IMG/VR virus record: IMGVR_UViG_3300030451_004293
Location: 1-34,174 of that record
Direction: 5' to 3' (one strand)
Origin: a virus
Length of the DNA: 34,174 nt
The notes under the pieces were generated by a model. It saw only the letters and a program-made list of their open reading frames with translations, was not told the origin of the DNA and ran no database searches. Positions 32,517 to 34,174 of the stretch are shown here, in pieces (the stretch's first letter is position 1; each line of letters opens with the position of its first letter). Both the position numbers and the translations under genes were made by a program.

Positions 32517-32801
32517 TTATCTTAGCTTATCAATCTTCTCCTCCATTCTAATCATTTGTGTTTTTATTTCTTTTACGTCATCTTGTGTAGTCATAATAGT
32601 TTGACGTATTAATTGATCCTTCATGTCATACTCCATACGAGTAATTTCTGGGTCAGGAGGAAGAGGTAATTCTTTAGCATCTGCTATATCATTTTGTAGT
32701 GTAAACCACATTCCTACTAATGTAAATATAAGTGCAGCTATTCCTGCTAATGTTTTTAAACTTATATTAAATGATGTTTCTTCGCTTAATTCTTTTGCCA
32801 T
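32517..32801 (-). CDS. Membrane-anchored coiled-coil protein, possible inner-membrane spanin (94 aa)
   Basis: A 94-residue protein with a charged N-terminus (1-15), one transmembrane segment (LAGIAALIFTLVGMWFTL, about 18-35), a short acidic/proline linker (KELPLPPDPE) and a C-terminal coiled coil (about 56-94; DDVKEIKTQMIRMEEKIDKL). This architecture matches inner-membrane spanins and some small holin-associated proteins. It lies 2 bases after the outer-membrane protein stop and 2 bases before the lipoprotein-like gene, upstream of endolysin and holin. Topology cannot be settled by charge alone. Alternatives are an accessory holin or a virion membrane protein. Confidence 0.6.
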   Translation of the reverse strand: MAKELSEETSFNISLKTLAGIAALIFTLVGMWFTLQNDIADAKELPLPPDPEITRMEYDMKDQLIRQTIMTTQDDVKEIKTQMIRMEEKIDKLR

Positions 32802-32803
32802 TT

Positions 32804-33904
32804 TTAAAATATTACATAATTAAGGCCAACGCTAAAGTTGTGCCATTTGCGATTCCAGTATTTATTATACCTTCCTTCTACAAATATACCCAAACTTTTA
32901 TTAAATCTATATCCGTAAATTAAACCTGCCGAATAATCAATCCATTGACTACCTTTATAATTATAATACGAATATACGTTTTTTGTGTCAATATGATAAG
33001 GCATAATATTACCCCAGCTATGAAACCAAAAGTCTTTTGTAAAATGGTAATAGTCAAAACCTAAAACCGTAGAGTATTCTACTATATTAGATATAGAATT
33101 TCTTTGGGCTTCTACATAATCATCTATTACTTGTGGTATAACAACCTCTTCCCACACTTCTTGACTAGTTGCTACTACCTCTCCATTGGGTGCTAAATAC
33201 TGTCCATCTAATGTTATATTGTATCCCTCTTGCAATGCCAAGTATGTATAGTGTAATGTCCCATTGTCCAGCACCCAGTCTGCCAGGGGGTCAAACCCGT
33301 ATGGTTCTGCAAGACGCTGTACTGCTCCTATATTTACAGATAGCTTACCTGTCTCGCCTATTTTTAATCTAAATCTTTCTGATGCTTCAAAGTATTTTAT
33401 GTCTGCAAAACCATCTTCTAAATACTCTACTTTGCTTATAAATTTATCTGCAATATATCTTACAAAATGATGTTGGTTAGTATAGTTTATTCCTAACCGG
33501 CGTACAAAATCAGCCTCGAATAAATACTCAAAGCCATCGACTCTACCAATTGTGGCAGCATCACTGTATGAATTTTCTGTACCATTATAAAAAGTAAGAG
33601 CCCTGTTTTCATAACCAAATCTTTTTATTTTTCTTATACCTATAGAAAAAGTATAATCAAATGGAGTTTCTATTATGCTTTCTTCTAATGTGCCTGAAGT
33701 AACCGACCATATTTGGTCATTACCTAATGATGTACCTCCATTGACTGCAGCATAAACAGTAGAGTATTTAAATATTTTATGTAATCCTTGTGCATTACAA
33801 GATGTAGAAAATAGAGTGAAAAGTATAATATAAAATACAACTAACACCAACCAAAATGATAAGTACGCAACATCAGGTGTAAAAAATTCTTTTAATCTTT
33901 TCAT
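32804..33904 (-). CDS. Outer-membrane beta-barrel protein, phage-encoded (366 aa)
   Basis: A 366-residue exported protein. A long N-region is followed by a hydrophobic segment (about 16-33, YLSFWLVLVVFYIILFTLFS) and a flavobacterial-style cleavage site TSCNAQ|G near residue 39. The rest shows amphipathic strands with aromatic girdles and turn-rich loops, ending in hairpins YSAGLIYGYRFNKSLGIFVE and WHNFSVGLNYVIF; the final Phe is the usual outer-membrane-protein C-terminus recognised by BAM. Its ATG overlaps the stop of the T9SS-type gene by four bases (ATGA), so the two are coupled. Likely role: modifying the host surface (superinfection exclusion, permeability) or assisting outer-membrane lysis; both are inference. 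Known families not recognised. Confidence 0.75.
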   Translation of the reverse strand: MKRLKEFFTPDVAYLSFWLVLVVFYIILFTLFSTSCNAQGLHKIFKYSTVYAAVNGGTSLGNDQIWSVTSGTLEESIIETPFDYTFSIGIRKIKRFGYENRALTFYNGTENSYSDAATIGRVDGFEYLFEADFVRRLGINYTNQHHFVRYIADKFISKVEYLEDGFADIKYFEASERFRLKIGETGKLSVNIGAVQRLAEPYGFDPLADWVLDNGTLHYTYLALQEGYNITLDGQYLAPNGEVVATSQEVWEEVVIPQVIDDYVEAQRNSISNIVEYSTVLGFDYYHFTKDFWFHSWGNIMPYHIDTKNVYSYYNYKGSQWIDYSAGLIYGYRFNKSLGIFVEGRYNKYWNRKWHNFSVGLNYVIF

Positions 33905-34174
33905 TTCTTTAATACTTTTGTTGTGCTAGTGTTACCATTATATGTTACGCTAAAGCTATATATACCAGAAGGTAATAAACTTACGTCTAGTTGGTTTAGC
34001 CCTTTATGAGTTTGATTTTCTTTTATTTTAATAATAAGTTTTCCTGATATATCATATACCTTTATACCTACCGGTCCGTTTGTTAATATATTTAATATAT
34101 TATTCATAGGATTTGGATACATAACTATATTGTGTCCTCTAAGCAAATCTCTAGTATCTAACTCACTATCACCA
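33901..34174 (-). CDS. C-terminus of a T9SS-exported protein (type A sorting domain, partial)
   Basis: An open frame from the right edge to a stop at 33901. The visible ~90 residues (from GDSELDTRDLLRGHN) form a textbook T9SS type A sorting domain: MYPNPMNNILNIL, GIKVYDISGKLIIKI, then LDVSLLPSGIYSFSVTYNG and TTKVLKK at the very end. In Bacteroidota such domains direct a periplasmic protein through the Type IX secretion system to the cell surface and are removed by the sortase PorU. The N-terminal cargo lies outside the window. A TTG start at 34146 is possible only formally; the frame stays open upstream, so the gene is longer. It overlaps the barrel gene by four bases. Confidence 0.88.
   Translation of the reverse strand, partial: GDSELDTRDLLRGHNIVMYPNPMNNILNILTNGPVGIKVYDISGKLIIKIKENQTHKGLNQLDVSLLPSGIYSFSVTYNGNTSTTKVLKK

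Noticed and set aside
32881-32888. Another TATATTTG on the minus strand
   Set aside because: Lies inside the barrel gene 80 bases before the next start and lacks an upstream TTG at the right spacing; probably chance in AT-rich DNA.
34144-34146. TTG as start of a short 81-residue T9SS-like gene
   Set aside because: The same frame stays open to the window edge, and a stand-alone sorting domain without cargo and signal peptide would make no sense; treated as a truncated longer gene.

Overview
The window is an AT-rich, gapless stretch of a tailed dsDNA bacteriophage genome, and every supported gene lies on the minus strand, so transcription runs from high to low coordinates. The host is almost certainly a Bacteroidota bacterium, probably a marine flavobacterium. 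The evidence is a Type IX secretion (T9SS) type A sorting domain at the right edge, signal peptides of flavobacterial style (ending NAQ), an outer-membrane beta-barrel protein, start codons preceded by A-rich leaders rather than Shine-Dalgarno sequences, and repeated intergenic copies of TATATTTG, which fits the Bacteroidota -7 consensus TAnnTTTG. The giant tail-nozzle protein, three connector-like proteins, very large internal proteins and the portal, scaffold and capsid layout suggest a short-tailed phage with a crAss-like/T7-like virion plan. That placement is inference; no database was searched.

Layout in transcription order. (1) 34174-31214, host-surface and lysis region: the C-terminus of a T9SS-exported protein, an outer-membrane barrel, a membrane-anchored coiled-coil protein, a thioredoxin-fold lipoprotein without CXXC, a 37-residue basic protein, an M15 peptidase endolysin and a 3-TM holin. 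(2) 31207-25530, chaperone, packaging and portal: an unknown protein, a tandem GroES-like co-chaperonin, a small helical protein in the place of a small terminase, the large terminase and the portal. (3) 25530-21239, head: an unknown virion protein, an acidic scaffold-like protein, the major capsid protein and a 300-residue protein. The last two genes each end at a hairpin terminator. (4) 21145-13483, connector and tail: three connector/ring-like proteins and a 1857-residue nozzle (muzzle/stabilisation) protein. (5) 13459-2108, ejected internal proteins: 220, 665 and 2891 residues, the last carrying two HExxH metalloprotease motifs. (6) 2108-1, small accessory genes: mostly strongly basic proteins, one with an EF-hand/dockerin-like loop, one resembling a permuted HNH protein, plus one neutral beta-rich protein. 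The last gene runs off the left edge.

Most neighbours overlap by 1-14 bases (ATGA or TAATG junctions) and are probably translationally coupled. The longest spacers are 93 and 73 bases and hold the two clear terminators; no gene-free stretch exceeds 300 bases. I saw no tRNA, CRISPR array, insertion sequence, integrase or replication gene, so this is the late (structural and lysis) half of a larger genome.
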